NCBI GenBank assembly: GCA_009704225.1
Contig: WLEN01000039.1
Span: 1 to 6,596 of the forward strand
Reading direction: 5' to 3'
DNA from: Actinomycetota bacterium
GTDB taxonomy: Bacteria; Actinomycetota; Actinomycetes; Actinomycetales; Microbacteriaceae
DNA length: 6,596 nucleotides
The notes under the pieces: generated by a model
Seen by the model: the letters and a program-made list of their open reading frames with translations, nothing else
Told to the model about the DNA's origin: nothing
Database searches by the model: none
Translations under genes and position numbers: made by a program
Shown here: piece by piece, positions 1 through 6,446 of the stretch
Numbering within the stretch: the first letter of the stretch is position 1
How the letters are laid out: every line of letters starts with the position of its first letter

Positions 1-450
1 CCCGAACAGTACGAGACGGTGTGTTGGCAGACGATGCACGGCCTGTGGGCGTTATCGTCCGGGGGACTGTTCGGTCTCGGTCCGGGTAGTTCACGAGCAA
101 AATGGTCGTGGCTTCCTCACGCAGATTCCGATTACATCTTCGCGATTGTTGGCGAAGAATTGGGAATGTTTGGAGCAATCGCGCTGATTGCGCTGTTTAT
201 TGCCCTCGCGGTAACGCTCATTCGGTTGGTTCGCGAATTCCCGCAGCCCTTGACGCGAGTTCTCATCGGGGGCGTTTTTGTGTGGATTATCGGTCAAGCA
301 TTCGTCAACATCGCCGTTGTCCTCAATGTTTTGCCGGTGCTCGGCGTCCCGTTGCCCTTCATTTCTTCCGGTGGCTCTGCTCTTGTCGCAAACTTCCTTG
401 CAATTGGTGTGGTCATCAGTTGTGTTCGGCACGAGGAACGATACGGATGA
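1..450 (+). CDS. ftsW: FtsW, septal peptidoglycan glycosyltransferase (C-terminal part)
   Basis: This is the last 149 codons of an open frame that enters from the left edge, so the start lies outside the window. FtsW is a SEDS-family integral membrane protein that polymerises lipid II into glycan strands at the division septum, together with its class B PBP. The fragment carries the SEDS C-terminal hallmarks. The segment around residues 9-55 has QT, a G-rich LFGLGPGSS stretch, LPHADSDYIFAIVGEELG and then a membrane helix at about 57-77. A second helix at about 86-106 leads into LNVLPVLGVPLPFISSGGSA (residues 108-127), and a final helix ends near residue 142. RodA is the main alternative, but the position directly before murG in a dcw cluster favours FtsW. 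The cytoplasmic tail after the last helix is only about seven residues (HEERYG). The stop overlaps the murG start (ATGA), which suggests translational coupling. Confidence 0.96.
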   Translation, partial: PEQYETVCWQTMHGLWALSSGGLFGLGPGSSRAKWSWLPHADSDYIFAIVGEELGMFGAIALIALFIALAVTLIRLVREFPQPLTRVLIGGVFVWIIGQAFVNIAVVLNVLPVLGVPLPFISSGGSALVANFLAIGVVISCVRHEERYG

Positions 451-1529
451 CCGTGTATTTGCTCGCGGGTGGCGGTACGGCGGGTCACGTCAATCCATTG
501 TTAGCGACCGCCGATGCAATTCGTTCCCGCGAACCCAACGCGACGTTTCTCGTTCTGGGAACTGCGGAGGGTCTCGAATCGCGGCTGGTTCCAGCTCGGG
601 GCTACGAACTACTCACGATCGAACGGGTTCCATTTCCGCGCCAGCTGAATCTTTACGCACTCTCTTTTCCCGCTAGATTTTTTCGCGCGGTGCGTCACAC
701 AATGGCGTTAATCGCGTCACGCGGGGTGGACGTCGTGGTTGGGTTTGGTGGGTACGCCGCAGCGCCCGCGTATCTTGCCGCGCGTTGGTCCAGGATTCCG
801 CTCGTTATTCATGAAGCCAACGCACTTCCCGGTATCGCGAACAGGTGGGGATCGCGGCTAACTCGTCACGTCGCGGTGACGTTCCCGAATACGCCTCTTG
901 CGCATTCACATCGGACGGGAATGCCGCTTCGGGTCGAAATCGCGACACTTGATCGCGCTGCTACGCGCGCCCAGGCCCTTCGCCACTTTGGACTGGGCGC
1001 CACACGTCCAGTTCTCTTGGTGACGGGCGGATCGACGGGCGCGGCACGCATCAACGCGACGGTGACTGAGACGGCGCGAGACATCACGAAGGCCGGCTGG
1101 CAAATTCTCCACACTGTGGGCGAAATGAGAGAATTCATCGATCCACAAATACCGGGCTATCACGCCTTGCCCTATAGCGATCGAATGGACCTTGCCTTCG
1201 CAGCCGCAGATTTTGTCCTCGCGCGTTCTGGTGCCGCGACGGTAAGTGAATTGGCAAGTTTGGGCATCCCGTCGGTATTCGTTCCGTATCCAGTTGGTAA
1301 CGGTGAGCAGGAATTGAACGCACGTGACCTCGTTTCGGAGGGTGGCGCAATCCTTTGCCGCGATGCTGAGTTCACGGGGGAGTGGGTACGAAATACGCTC
1401 ATCCCATTGTTGGCGAACGCCGAACAACGCCGAACAATGGCAAACCGGGCGTCAGCGTCAGGAATTCGCGATGGAGCTGAACGGCTCACAAACATGGTGT
1501 TCGCCGCGCTCGCTGAGTCACGGGCTTAG
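447..1529 (+). CDS. murG: MurG, UDP-GlcNAc:undecaprenyl-PP-MurNAc-pentapeptide GlcNAc transferase
   Basis: MurG is a membrane-associated GT-B glycosyltransferase that adds GlcNAc to lipid I to make lipid II on the inner face of the membrane. The 360-residue product is close to the E. coli length of about 355. The N-terminal acceptor domain has the glycine-rich GGTAGH loop (residues 9-14), VVVGFGGYAAAP (97-107) and HEANALPGIANR (122-133). The C-terminal donor domain has a GGSTGA loop (194-199), ARSGAATVSE (259-268) and NGEQELNA (285-292), which form the UDP-GlcNAc pocket. GGSTGA has Thr where many homologues have Gln (GGSQGA). The ATG at 447 overlaps the ftsW stop by four bases and has a GAGGA ribosome binding site at 433-437, nine bases upstream. 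A longer reading in the same frame starts inside ftsW and encodes an unrelated N-terminus, so it was not used. The stop is nine bases before murC. Confidence 0.98.
   Translation: MTVYLLAGGGTAGHVNPLLATADAIRSREPNATFLVLGTAEGLESRLVPARGYELLTIERVPFPRQLNLYALSFPARFFRAVRHTMALIASRGVDVVVGFGGYAAAPAYLAARWSRIPLVIHEANALPGIANRWGSRLTRHVAVTFPNTPLAHSHRTGMPLRVEIATLDRAATRAQALRHFGLGATRPVLLVTGGSTGAARINATVTETARDITKAGWQILHTVGEMREFIDPQIPGYHALPYSDRMDLAFAAADFVLARSGAATVSELASLGIPSVFVPYPVGNGEQELNARDLVSEGGAILCRDAEFTGEWVRNTLIPLLANAEQRRTMANRASASGIRDGAERLTNMVFAALAESRA
1418..1437 (+). repeat. Tandem 10-bp direct repeat inside murG
   Basis: Two perfect adjacent copies of CGCCGAACAA lie in the 3' part of murG. Because the unit length is not a multiple of three, the two copies are read in different frames (within NAEQRRTM). 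This probably arose by chance or by an old slippage event. Gain or loss of one copy would frameshift murG, so it is a conceivable replication-slippage site. The reading frame is intact here. Confidence 0.6.
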
Positions 1530-1538
1530 GGTTGAGTC

Positions 1539-2930
1539 GTGATTGCCCCCGACCTGACTGCTGAATTACCTGACGAACTCGGCCGAGTTCATTTCATCGG
1601 AATCGGCGGAAGCGGCATGAGCGGCATTGCCCGCATGTTTCAGGCGAAGGGGGTCCACGTCACCGGCTCGGACCGCTCTGAATCGCAATCGGTCACGGAC
1701 CTTCGGGCGGCTGGAATAGACGTTCAGATCGGACACGAACCAGTCGCGGTGCGCGACGCCGATACGGTTGTGGTCACCGGCGCATTATGGGCGGACAACC
1801 CTGAATACCTTTGGGCAATCGACCACGGGACTCGAGTCCTTCATCGCTCGCTTGCACTGGCGTGGCTCGTTCGTGGTCACCGCGTGGTGTCGATAGCGGG
1901 AGCTCACGGAAAAACGACGTCGACGGCGATGATTGTGACCGGACTTCACGGCGTCGGGCGCTCTCCGTCGTTCGTGAATGGTGGCGTATTGGCAAACATC
2001 GGCACATCGTCAGGACAAGGAACCGACCCCGAATTCGTCATCGAAGCCGACGAATCGGACGGGTCCTTTCTCGTGTATCCGACATCAATCGGGCTAATCA
2101 CGAATATCGATTCCGACCACCTCGACCATTACGGTTCCGAAGATGCCTTTGACGACGCTTTCGTGGTATTCGCCAACGGGTGTCGCGAGGTCGTTGTTGT
2201 ATCGGGAGACGACCCAACACTGCGGCGGTTGATGCCCAGAATCACGGCGCGGACGGTGACCTTTGGCGAATCAGATGGGGTTGATTTCCGCGTGAGTAAC
2301 ATCGAGTCGTCAGCCGACGGTGTCACCGCGACAGTCACCCATGGCGATAAGGATGTCGTATTCCGGTTGCCCGTCCCTGGAGCTCACAACGCGCTCAATG
2401 CCGCGGGTGCGATCGCGGTGTTGTGTGCACTCGGTGCCGAGATATCCGCAGCCGCCACCGCACTAGGAGATTTCGCGGGAACTGGTCGGCGCTTTGAGCT
2501 GATGAGTACGACCCGAGGTGTGCGCGTGTACGACGACTACGCCCACCACCCTCGCGAAGTCCGAGCCGCGCTCGCTACGGCCAGAAGTGTGGTTGGCGAT
2601 GGTCGGCTCATCGCTATCCACCAGCCCCATTTATATTCCCGAACGCGAGACATGGCAATTGATTTCGCCCGTGAATATGAGAAAGGTGCGGACTTCACTG
2701 TCGTCCTTGACGTGTATGGCGCGCGGGAAGACCCAATCAAGGGAGTAACGGGCGCCCTTGTTTCCAATGCATTCACTGATCAGACGCGCGTGGAATACTG
2801 TCCCGAATGGTCGGACGCCGCGAAAATCGCCGCCGCGCACGCGAAATCGGGCGACATCATCATGACCTTGTCCTGCGGCGATGTCTATCGGATTATTCCG
2901 CTGGTCGTGGCGGAACTTGACGCGTCGTGA
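1539..2930 (+). CDS. murC: MurC, UDP-N-acetylmuramate:L-alanine ligase
   Basis: MurC is the cytoplasmic Mur ligase that adds the first stem residue, L-alanine, to UDP-MurNAc with ATP hydrolysis. The 463 residues show the three-domain Mur ligase layout. A Rossmann-like UDP-binding domain begins with HFIGIGGSGMSGIA (residues 18-31). The central ATPase domain carries the P-loop GAHGKTTS (121-128) and EADESDGSF (169-177), with HNALNAAGA (283-291) leading into the C-terminal domain. That domain holds DDYAHHP (332-338), HQPHLYSRT (361-369) and DVYGAREDP (391-399). The family's late GAGD motif appears as SCGD (445-448), a variation I think also occurs in related actinobacteria. The start is GTG, with a weak AGGG at 1528-1531 as the only ribosome binding candidate, so coupling to murG is likely. 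The last four bases (GTGA) overlap the ftsQ start. No murB or ddl lies beside it. Confidence 0.98.
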   Translation: MIAPDLTAELPDELGRVHFIGIGGSGMSGIARMFQAKGVHVTGSDRSESQSVTDLRAAGIDVQIGHEPVAVRDADTVVVTGALWADNPEYLWAIDHGTRVLHRSLALAWLVRGHRVVSIAGAHGKTTSTAMIVTGLHGVGRSPSFVNGGVLANIGTSSGQGTDPEFVIEADESDGSFLVYPTSIGLITNIDSDHLDHYGSEDAFDDAFVVFANGCREVVVVSGDDPTLRRLMPRITARTVTFGESDGVDFRVSNIESSADGVTATVTHGDKDVVFRLPVPGAHNALNAAGAIAVLCALGAEISAAATALGDFAGTGRRFELMSTTRGVRVYDDYAHHPREVRAALATARSVVGDGRLIAIHQPHLYSRTRDMAIDFAREYEKGADFTVVLDVYGAREDPIKGVTGALVSNAFTDQTRVEYCPEWSDAAKIAAAHAKSGDIIMTLSCGDVYRIIPLVVAELDAS

Positions 2931-3751
2931 AGCGCCCCGATTTGCCAGGAGGGCTCAGTAAACCGCGGTTGGTTCGAGGCCCATCCCGATCGCAGCCGGT
3001 TGTCGAGTCATCGAGTCGATTTACTCCACGCGATTCGGACGAACGTCGTTTCACGGCCGGTCGCCGTCGACGTCGTCGCGCGTGGCTGACGAGCGGCGGT
3101 GTGCTCGTCGCGGTCGCACTTGTGGTCACCGGTATCGTGATGTCGCCCTTGCTCACGTTGACAGACATCGTCGTGAAGGGGAGGGACGCTGTCCCTGAGC
3201 GAATAATCCTTGGCGCGGCATCCGACCAGATAGGTCAGCCGCTCGTTGCACTCAACTTCGATGCGATTCGTGAACGACTAAGCACCGTTACGCGAATTCA
3301 GTCGTTCACTACCGAGATTCAACCCCCGCACACACTTGTCATTCGCGTCGTCGAGCGGCAAGCCATCGGCTTTATGGCAATCGAATCTCGATGGGTTGTT
3401 GTTGATGGCGCGGGTGTCGTTATTGACACGGTGTCGGACAAGCCTGCGGGAATTCCTGAATTGTTGGGGGAGTCCACCACCGACAACGCATTTAGTGCCA
3501 TGGCGGAGACTCTCGTTTCCCTGCCGGGCAGCGTTCGAGCGAATGTCGCGTCGATATCCGCGCAGACACGAGACAGCGTTCGGTTCACTCTTCGCGGAGT
3601 AGGACATGAAATCGTGTGGGGTTCTCCTGACAATTCCGCGGTGAAGATTGTGGTGATGGATCGTGCGCTTCGAGTCGCTGATCGTTCGAATGGAGTTTTC
3701 GAGATTGATGTCTCTGCCCCGGACAACATCGTTTTGCAGCCGTTGCGCTAA
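2927..3751 (+). CDS. ftsQ: FtsQ/DivIB-type cell division protein
   Basis: FtsQ is a bitopic membrane protein that scaffolds the divisome by linking early cytoplasmic proteins to the septal synthases through FtsB/FtsL. The 274-residue product has a polar cytoplasmic N-terminus (1-52). This ends in a run of six arginines (46-51) just before a single hydrophobic helix (about 53-73), which fits an N-in orientation. The POTRA domain follows (about 75-145, starting LTDIVVKGRDAVP), with a beta domain (about 146-274) containing WVVVDGAGVVID. Sequence conservation in this family is low, so the call rests on architecture, POTRA-like features and position between murC and ftsZ. The GTG start overlaps the murC stop (GTGA) and has no strong ribosome binding site, which indicates coupling. 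Its 3' end is followed by the largest intergenic gap of the window. Confidence 0.95.
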   Translation: MKRPDLPGGLSKPRLVRGPSRSQPVVESSSRFTPRDSDERRFTAGRRRRRRAWLTSGGVLVAVALVVTGIVMSPLLTLTDIVVKGRDAVPERIILGAASDQIGQPLVALNFDAIRERLSTVTRIQSFTTEIQPPHTLVIRVVERQAIGFMAIESRWVVVDGAGVVIDTVSDKPAGIPELLGESTTDNAFSAMAETLVSLPGSVRANVASISAQTRDSVRFTLRGVGHEIVWGSPDNSAVKIVVMDRALRVADRSNGVFEIDVSAPDNIVLQPLR

Positions 3752-3752
3752 A

Positions 3753-3797
3753 TCACGACACGCCGACCGCGTTAACGGATGTGGCGCGCCGTCGTGA
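3753..3797. repeat. Dyad-symmetric element in the ftsQ-ftsZ leader
   Basis: Directly after the ftsQ stop, a perfect 7-bp inverted pair TCACGAC (3753-3759) / GTCGTGA (3791-3797) encloses a second complementary pair, CGCC (3761-3764) / GGCG (3783-3786). The enclosed region also holds two 8-bp palindromes, CGTTAACG (3770-3777) and GGCGCGCC (3783-3790). RNA could fold into an interrupted hairpin, or the DNA could bind a dimeric regulator. No T-run follows, so it does not look like an intrinsic terminator. It might influence mRNA processing or read-through into ftsZ. Function is inference only. Confidence 0.45.
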
Positions 3798-3850
3798 CTA
3801 CCGTGTGGGTGCCTGAGAGGGCAGGAAAAGTCTCGACTTCGAGTTGAGCC
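3798..3850 (+). other. ftsZ leader with small hairpin potential
   Basis: The rest of the leader upstream of the ftsZ ribosome binding site contains two short perfect stems. One is TGCC (3810-3813) / GGCA (3820-3823) with a six-base loop. The other is CTCG (3832-3835) / CGAG (3840-3843) with a four-base loop. I see no convincing -35/-10 pair. The segment is non-coding and may be a 5' leader if ftsZ has its own transcript. Confidence 0.3.
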
Positions 3851-3858
3851 TGAACGTT

Positions 3859-3863
3859 GGAGG
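3859..3863 (+). promoter_or_regulatory. Strong ribosome binding site of ftsZ
   Basis: GGAGG lies five bases before the ATG at 3869. It decides the start: an in-frame TTG at 3857 would add four residues but overlaps this site. It is a clearly better match than the sites before murC, ftsQ, yggS and yggT, consistent with high FtsZ synthesis from a shared transcript. Confidence 0.85.
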
Positions 3864-3868
3864 AATCC

Positions 3869-4984
3869 ATGGCATCCGCAAGCAACAATTATCTCGCCGT
3901 CATTAAAGTCGTCGGCGTGGGTGGCGGTGGTGTCAATGCTGTCAATCGAATGATCGACGCAAAAATCAAAGGCGTGGAATACATCGCGGTCAACACCGAC
4001 GCACAGGCTCTTCTCCTCAGCGATGCCGATGTCAAACTCGACGTTGGACGGCAACTGACCCGTGGACTTGGAGCTGGAGCCGACCCCGAAATCGGTCGTC
4101 GCGCCGCGGAAGACCACGCAACAGAAATTGAAGAAAGCCTCGCCGGCGCGGACCTCGTTTTTGTCACAGCGGGCGAAGGTGGCGGAACGGGAACCGGTGG
4201 TGCACCTGTTGTTGCGCGCATCGCCAAATCGATCGGTGCGCTCACCATCGGTGTTGTCACGACTCCGTTCGGCTTCGAGGCGCGTCGTCGCCGCGAACAG
4301 GCCGAAGCGGGGGTGGAACGCCTTCGCGAAGAAGTCGACACTCTGATTGTGGTCCCCAACGACCGACTCCTTCAACTTGCTGACCCAACGATTTCGGTCA
4401 CGGAAGCTTTTGCAATAGCGGATGAGGTGCTCCTCGCCGGAGTCCAAGGCATCACCAACCTCATCACGAACCCGGGACTTATCAACCTCGACTTCGCGGA
4501 CGTTCGCAGCGTCATGCACGGTGCGGGAACGTCGCTCATGGGAATCGGAAGCGCGCGTGGGGCCGAAAGGGCCATCAAGGCTACAGAGATGGCGATTGCG
4601 TCGCCGATGCTCGATCAAACGATCAACGGCGCACACGGCGTGTTGTTGTCGTTCCAGGCCGGCTCGAACCTGTCCATCATGGAGGTCAACGAGGCGGCGT
4701 CGCTCATCTCAGATGTCATTCACCCCGAAGCCAACTTCATCTGGGGAATGGGAATTGACGACACCCTCGGCGACGAGGTGCGTGTAACAGTGATCGCCGC
4801 TGGATTCGACGAGCGCGACACCGTGCGCCCCGAACGAATTGGAACCGTTGCGTCGTTCCAGACCCTCGATGAAGAATTACAGCACAGTGAATTCGGTCGG
4901 TCAGGGACGACGACTGATATTCCGGTGTTGACCGACCAGTTTGCCGATTCAGACGCTTACGACCTTCCCGAATTCCTTCAGTAG
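3869..4984 (+). CDS. ftsZ: FtsZ, tubulin-like cell division GTPase
   Basis: FtsZ polymerises with GTP into the cytoplasmic Z-ring that recruits the divisome. The 371-residue protein begins with [20 protein letters not shown] (7-26), the N-terminal nucleotide-binding region. The tubulin signature is GGGTGTGG (104-111) within [17 protein letters not shown], an actinobacterial form with Glu in place of the usual Met. The T7 synergy loop carries the catalytic acidic residues in NLDFAD (206-211). The C-terminal domain runs to about residue 316, followed by a short linker of about 45 residues. The protein ends in the peptide YDLPEFLQ (364-371), the expected docking site for SepF and other partners. 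That tail departs from the common DVPDFL-K/R form. The start is ATG behind a strong GGAGG. No ftsA is adjacent, as usual in actinobacteria, where SepF takes over membrane anchoring. Confidence 0.99.
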   Translation: MASASNNYLAVIKVVGVGGGGVNAVNRMIDAKIKGVEYIAVNTDAQALLLSDADVKLDVGRQLTRGLGAGADPEIGRRAAEDHATEIEESLAGADLVFVTAGEGGGTGTGGAPVVARIAKSIGALTIGVVTTPFGFEARRRREQAEAGVERLREEVDTLIVVPNDRLLQLADPTISVTEAFAIADEVLLAGVQGITNLITNPGLINLDFADVRSVMHGAGTSLMGIGSARGAERAIKATEMAIASPMLDQTINGAHGVLLSFQAGSNLSIMEVNEAASLISDVIHPEANFIWGMGIDDTLGDEVRVTVIAAGFDERDTVRPERIGTVASFQTLDEELQHSEFGRSGTTTDIPVLTDQFADSDAYDLPEFLQ

Positions 4985-4990
4985 TTCGTC

Positions 4991-5665
4991 GTGCCGTCCG
5001 TAACCGCACGATGGCACTCGGTGTGCGCTGATGTGGCTGCGGAATGCGCGAAGTGGGGCCGAGATGTCAACGACGTCACGCTTGTCGTTGTCACGAAGTT
5101 TCACCCAGTGTCGGTCATCGAGGAACTTCTCGATGCTGGCGCCCGTCACTTTGGGGAAAGTAGACACCAGGATGCTGCACCGAAGGCCGATGCGCTCGCA
5201 GATAGAGACCTGACCTGGCATTTCGTAGGGCAAATCCAGTCAAACAAAGCCAGAGCGATCGCGCGGTACGCCACGGTTATTCACTCGCTTGATCGCGATT
5301 CCGTGGTCGACGCCCTCGTCACATCCGAACATCGCGTCGATGGCTTTATCGAGTTGAACCTCACGGACGATCCCGGTCGTGGGGGAGTGCAGACTGCCGA
5401 TGACATGTTGCGGCTCGCCGAGCGAATCCTCGCCGCCGGCACAATTGACCTGCGTGGCGTGATGGCGGTGGCACCTCAGGATGCCGACCCGAGTGAGGCC
5501 TTTGCAGGCGTTGCTACTATGTCCGGGATACTTCGCCAGGCCTACCCGAACGCGACGGACATCTCGGCGGGCATGAGTGCCGATTGGCAACAGGCGATCG
5601 AACACGGCGCGACACACCTTCGGATTGGCTCGTCAATCACGGGAAATCGCCCAACACCGCGTTAA
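4991..5665 (+). CDS. yggS: YggS/YlmE-type pyridoxal phosphate homeostasis protein
   Basis: This is a cytoplasmic PLP-binding protein of the YggS/PLPBP family. It has the fold-III alanine racemase-like barrel, no known enzymatic activity, and a role in buffering free PLP. The 224 residues are close to the E. coli length of about 234. Visible motifs are TLVVVTKFHP with the presumed PLP-binding Lys36, FGESR (where GENR is usual), WHFVGQIQSNKARAIA, IHSLD and the closing segment GMSADWQQAIEHGATHLRIG followed by GNRP. The GTG start is the first possible codon: the ftsZ stop lies in the same frame, two codons upstream. No Shine-Dalgarno sequence is visible, so translation probably depends on coupling to ftsZ. 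Its place between ftsZ and sepF is conserved widely in Gram-positive bacteria (ylmE). The neighbouring pgeF/ylmD gene, common in actinobacteria, is absent. Confidence 0.95.
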   Translation: MPSVTARWHSVCADVAAECAKWGRDVNDVTLVVVTKFHPVSVIEELLDAGARHFGESRHQDAAPKADALADRDLTWHFVGQIQSNKARAIARYATVIHSLDRDSVVDALVTSEHRVDGFIELNLTDDPGRGGVQTADDMLRLAERILAAGTIDLRGVMAVAPQDADPSEAFAGVATMSGILRQAYPNATDISAGMSADWQQAIEHGATHLRIGSSITGNRPTPR

Positions 5666-5680
5666 TCTGATGAAAACCTC

Positions 5681-5689
5681 AAGGAGAGG
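5681..5689 (+). promoter_or_regulatory. Ribosome binding site of sepF
   Basis: The purine-rich AAGGAGAGG lies in the 32-base yggS-sepF gap, ending eight bases before the ATG at 5698. With the ftsZ site it is one of the two strongest in the window, consistent with independent, efficient initiation at sepF. Confidence 0.8.
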
Positions 5690-5697
5690 ACATCGTC

Positions 5698-6144
5698 ATG
5701 AGGAAAACACTTGAATACCTTGGTTTCGTTGCATCGTCATCTCAGTTTCCACGGGAGCGCACAAGCGTTCGGCCCGACGTCCCTCGTGCGTCCGGACCCC
5801 GTCCTGTCGCAGCGCCGGTGCGATCGATGAGCCGTTCTCGCCATGAGCCGTCCTATTCGGTCATTCACACCATGCGCCCTCGCCGATATGCGTCCGACGC
5901 GTCGGGTATCGCAGAGACGTTTGCGGACGGCTCACCAATCATCGTTGACTTGTCAATGATGCAAGAAGCCGACGTGCGGCGCCTTATCGACTTCATGTCG
6001 GGCCTCGTCAAGGGACTTGATGGAACCATCCGACGCGTCGCCGTCAAAGTGTTCATGCTGACCCCCGCGGGGATCGAACAGTTCGACGACGAACTTGACC
6101 AGAACAGCCTGCAGACGAGCGACGACGAAGAACTCCTGGCGTAG
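5698..6144 (+). CDS. sepF: SepF, FtsZ membrane anchor / Z-ring assembly protein
   Basis: SepF binds the FtsZ C-terminal peptide, bundles filaments and tethers them to the membrane through an N-terminal amphipathic helix. In actinobacteria, which lack FtsA, it is the main anchor. The 148-residue protein starts with RKTLEYLGF (2-10), matching the actinobacterial membrane-targeting helix (commonly KKTMVYLGL). A linker (about 17-52) follows that here is Arg/Pro/Ser-rich. The SepF core (about 53-127) contains VIHTMRPRRYASDA, IAETFADGSPIIVDLS, DVRRLIDFMSGLVKGLDG and VKVFMLTP, with the conserved GLDG turn at the dimer interface. The last 20 residues (129-148) are strongly acidic. The start is ATG with a strong ribosome binding site. 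The stop is three bases before yggT. Confidence 0.96.
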   Translation: MRKTLEYLGFVASSSQFPRERTSVRPDVPRASGPRPVAAPVRSMSRSRHEPSYSVIHTMRPRRYASDASGIAETFADGSPIIVDLSMMQEADVRRLIDFMSGLVKGLDGTIRRVAVKVFMLTPAGIEQFDDELDQNSLQTSDDEELLA

Positions 6145-6147
6145 TCA

Positions 6148-6426
6148 ATGCCAGTGTTGGGAAACATCCTCTGGGTAATTCTGTGGTGCTTCTCGGCATT
6201 GCTGTGGGCTCGCTTCATTCTGGAATGGGTTCAACAAATCGCGCCGCAGTGGCGCCCCCGCGGTGTGGTGTTGCTAATCGCGGAAGCGACGTACACCGTG
6301 ACGGATCCACCGCTCAGATTTCTCCGACGATTCATCAAACCGTTGCGCATCGGTGCCGTCGCGATCGACCTGTCGTGGACTTTGTTGCTGTTCGGCACGT
6401 ATATTGCAATGTCCTGGGTTGTTTAG
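6148..6426 (+). CDS. yggT: YggT/YlmG family small membrane protein
   Basis: This is a 92-residue inner-membrane protein of the YggT family. In other bacteria the family is linked to septum or nucleoid organisation and osmotic stress, but its molecular function is unsettled. Two hydrophobic helices are visible, at about 5-25 (LGNILWVILWCFSALLWARF) and 70-91. The family loop motif between them is TDPPLRFLRR (52-61), preceded by WRPRGVVLLIAEATYTV. The ATG begins three bases after the sepF stop and lacks a clear ribosome binding site, so it is probably coupled to sepF. The position between sepF and divIVA matches actinobacteria such as Mycobacterium. A possible promoter for divIVA lies within its last 50 bases. 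Confidence 0.93.
   Translation: MPVLGNILWVILWCFSALLWARFILEWVQQIAPQWRPRGVVLLIAEATYTVTDPPLRFLRRFIKPLRIGAVAIDLSWTLLLFGTYIAMSWVV
6376..6405 (+). promoter_or_regulatory. Candidate divIVA promoter inside the yggT 3' end
   Basis: TGGACT (6376-6381, four of six matches to TTGACA) and TATATT (6400-6405, five of six to TATAAT) are separated by 18 bases. A start near 6412 would give a leader of about 75 bases before divIVA. The two boxes are within yggT coding sequence, so they could be chance. Actinobacterial divIVA is often highly expressed, which makes an own promoter plausible. Confidence 0.3.
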
Positions 6427-6446
6427 GGTTCGCGGTAAAGTGTTGT

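Noticed and set aside
102..446. Upstream extension of the murG frame into ftsW
   Set aside because: The extra 115 residues are ftsW read in another frame, resemble nothing in MurG, and the ATG at 447 begins the canonical N-terminus with a good ribosome binding site.
3753..3797. Intrinsic terminator after ftsQ
   Set aside because: The stem is interrupted with a long loop and no T-run follows.
3801..3860. TPP (thi-box) riboswitch suggested by GGGTGCCTGAGAG and a later GCCTGAAC
   Set aside because: The similarity covers only short pieces. The second conserved half of the aptamer and a matching stem layout are missing, and the gene downstream is ftsZ, not a thiamine gene.
3857..3868. TTG start for ftsZ, four residues upstream
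   Set aside because: It overlaps the GGAGG ribosome binding site that serves the ATG at 3869.
3278..4636. Long antisense open frame of 452 codons across ftsQ and ftsZ on the - strand
   Set aside because: It lies opposite two clearly conserved genes and spans their intergenic gap. Its translation is rich in Arg, Asp, His and Cys with no recognisable domain, and it fits a codon-bias shadow.
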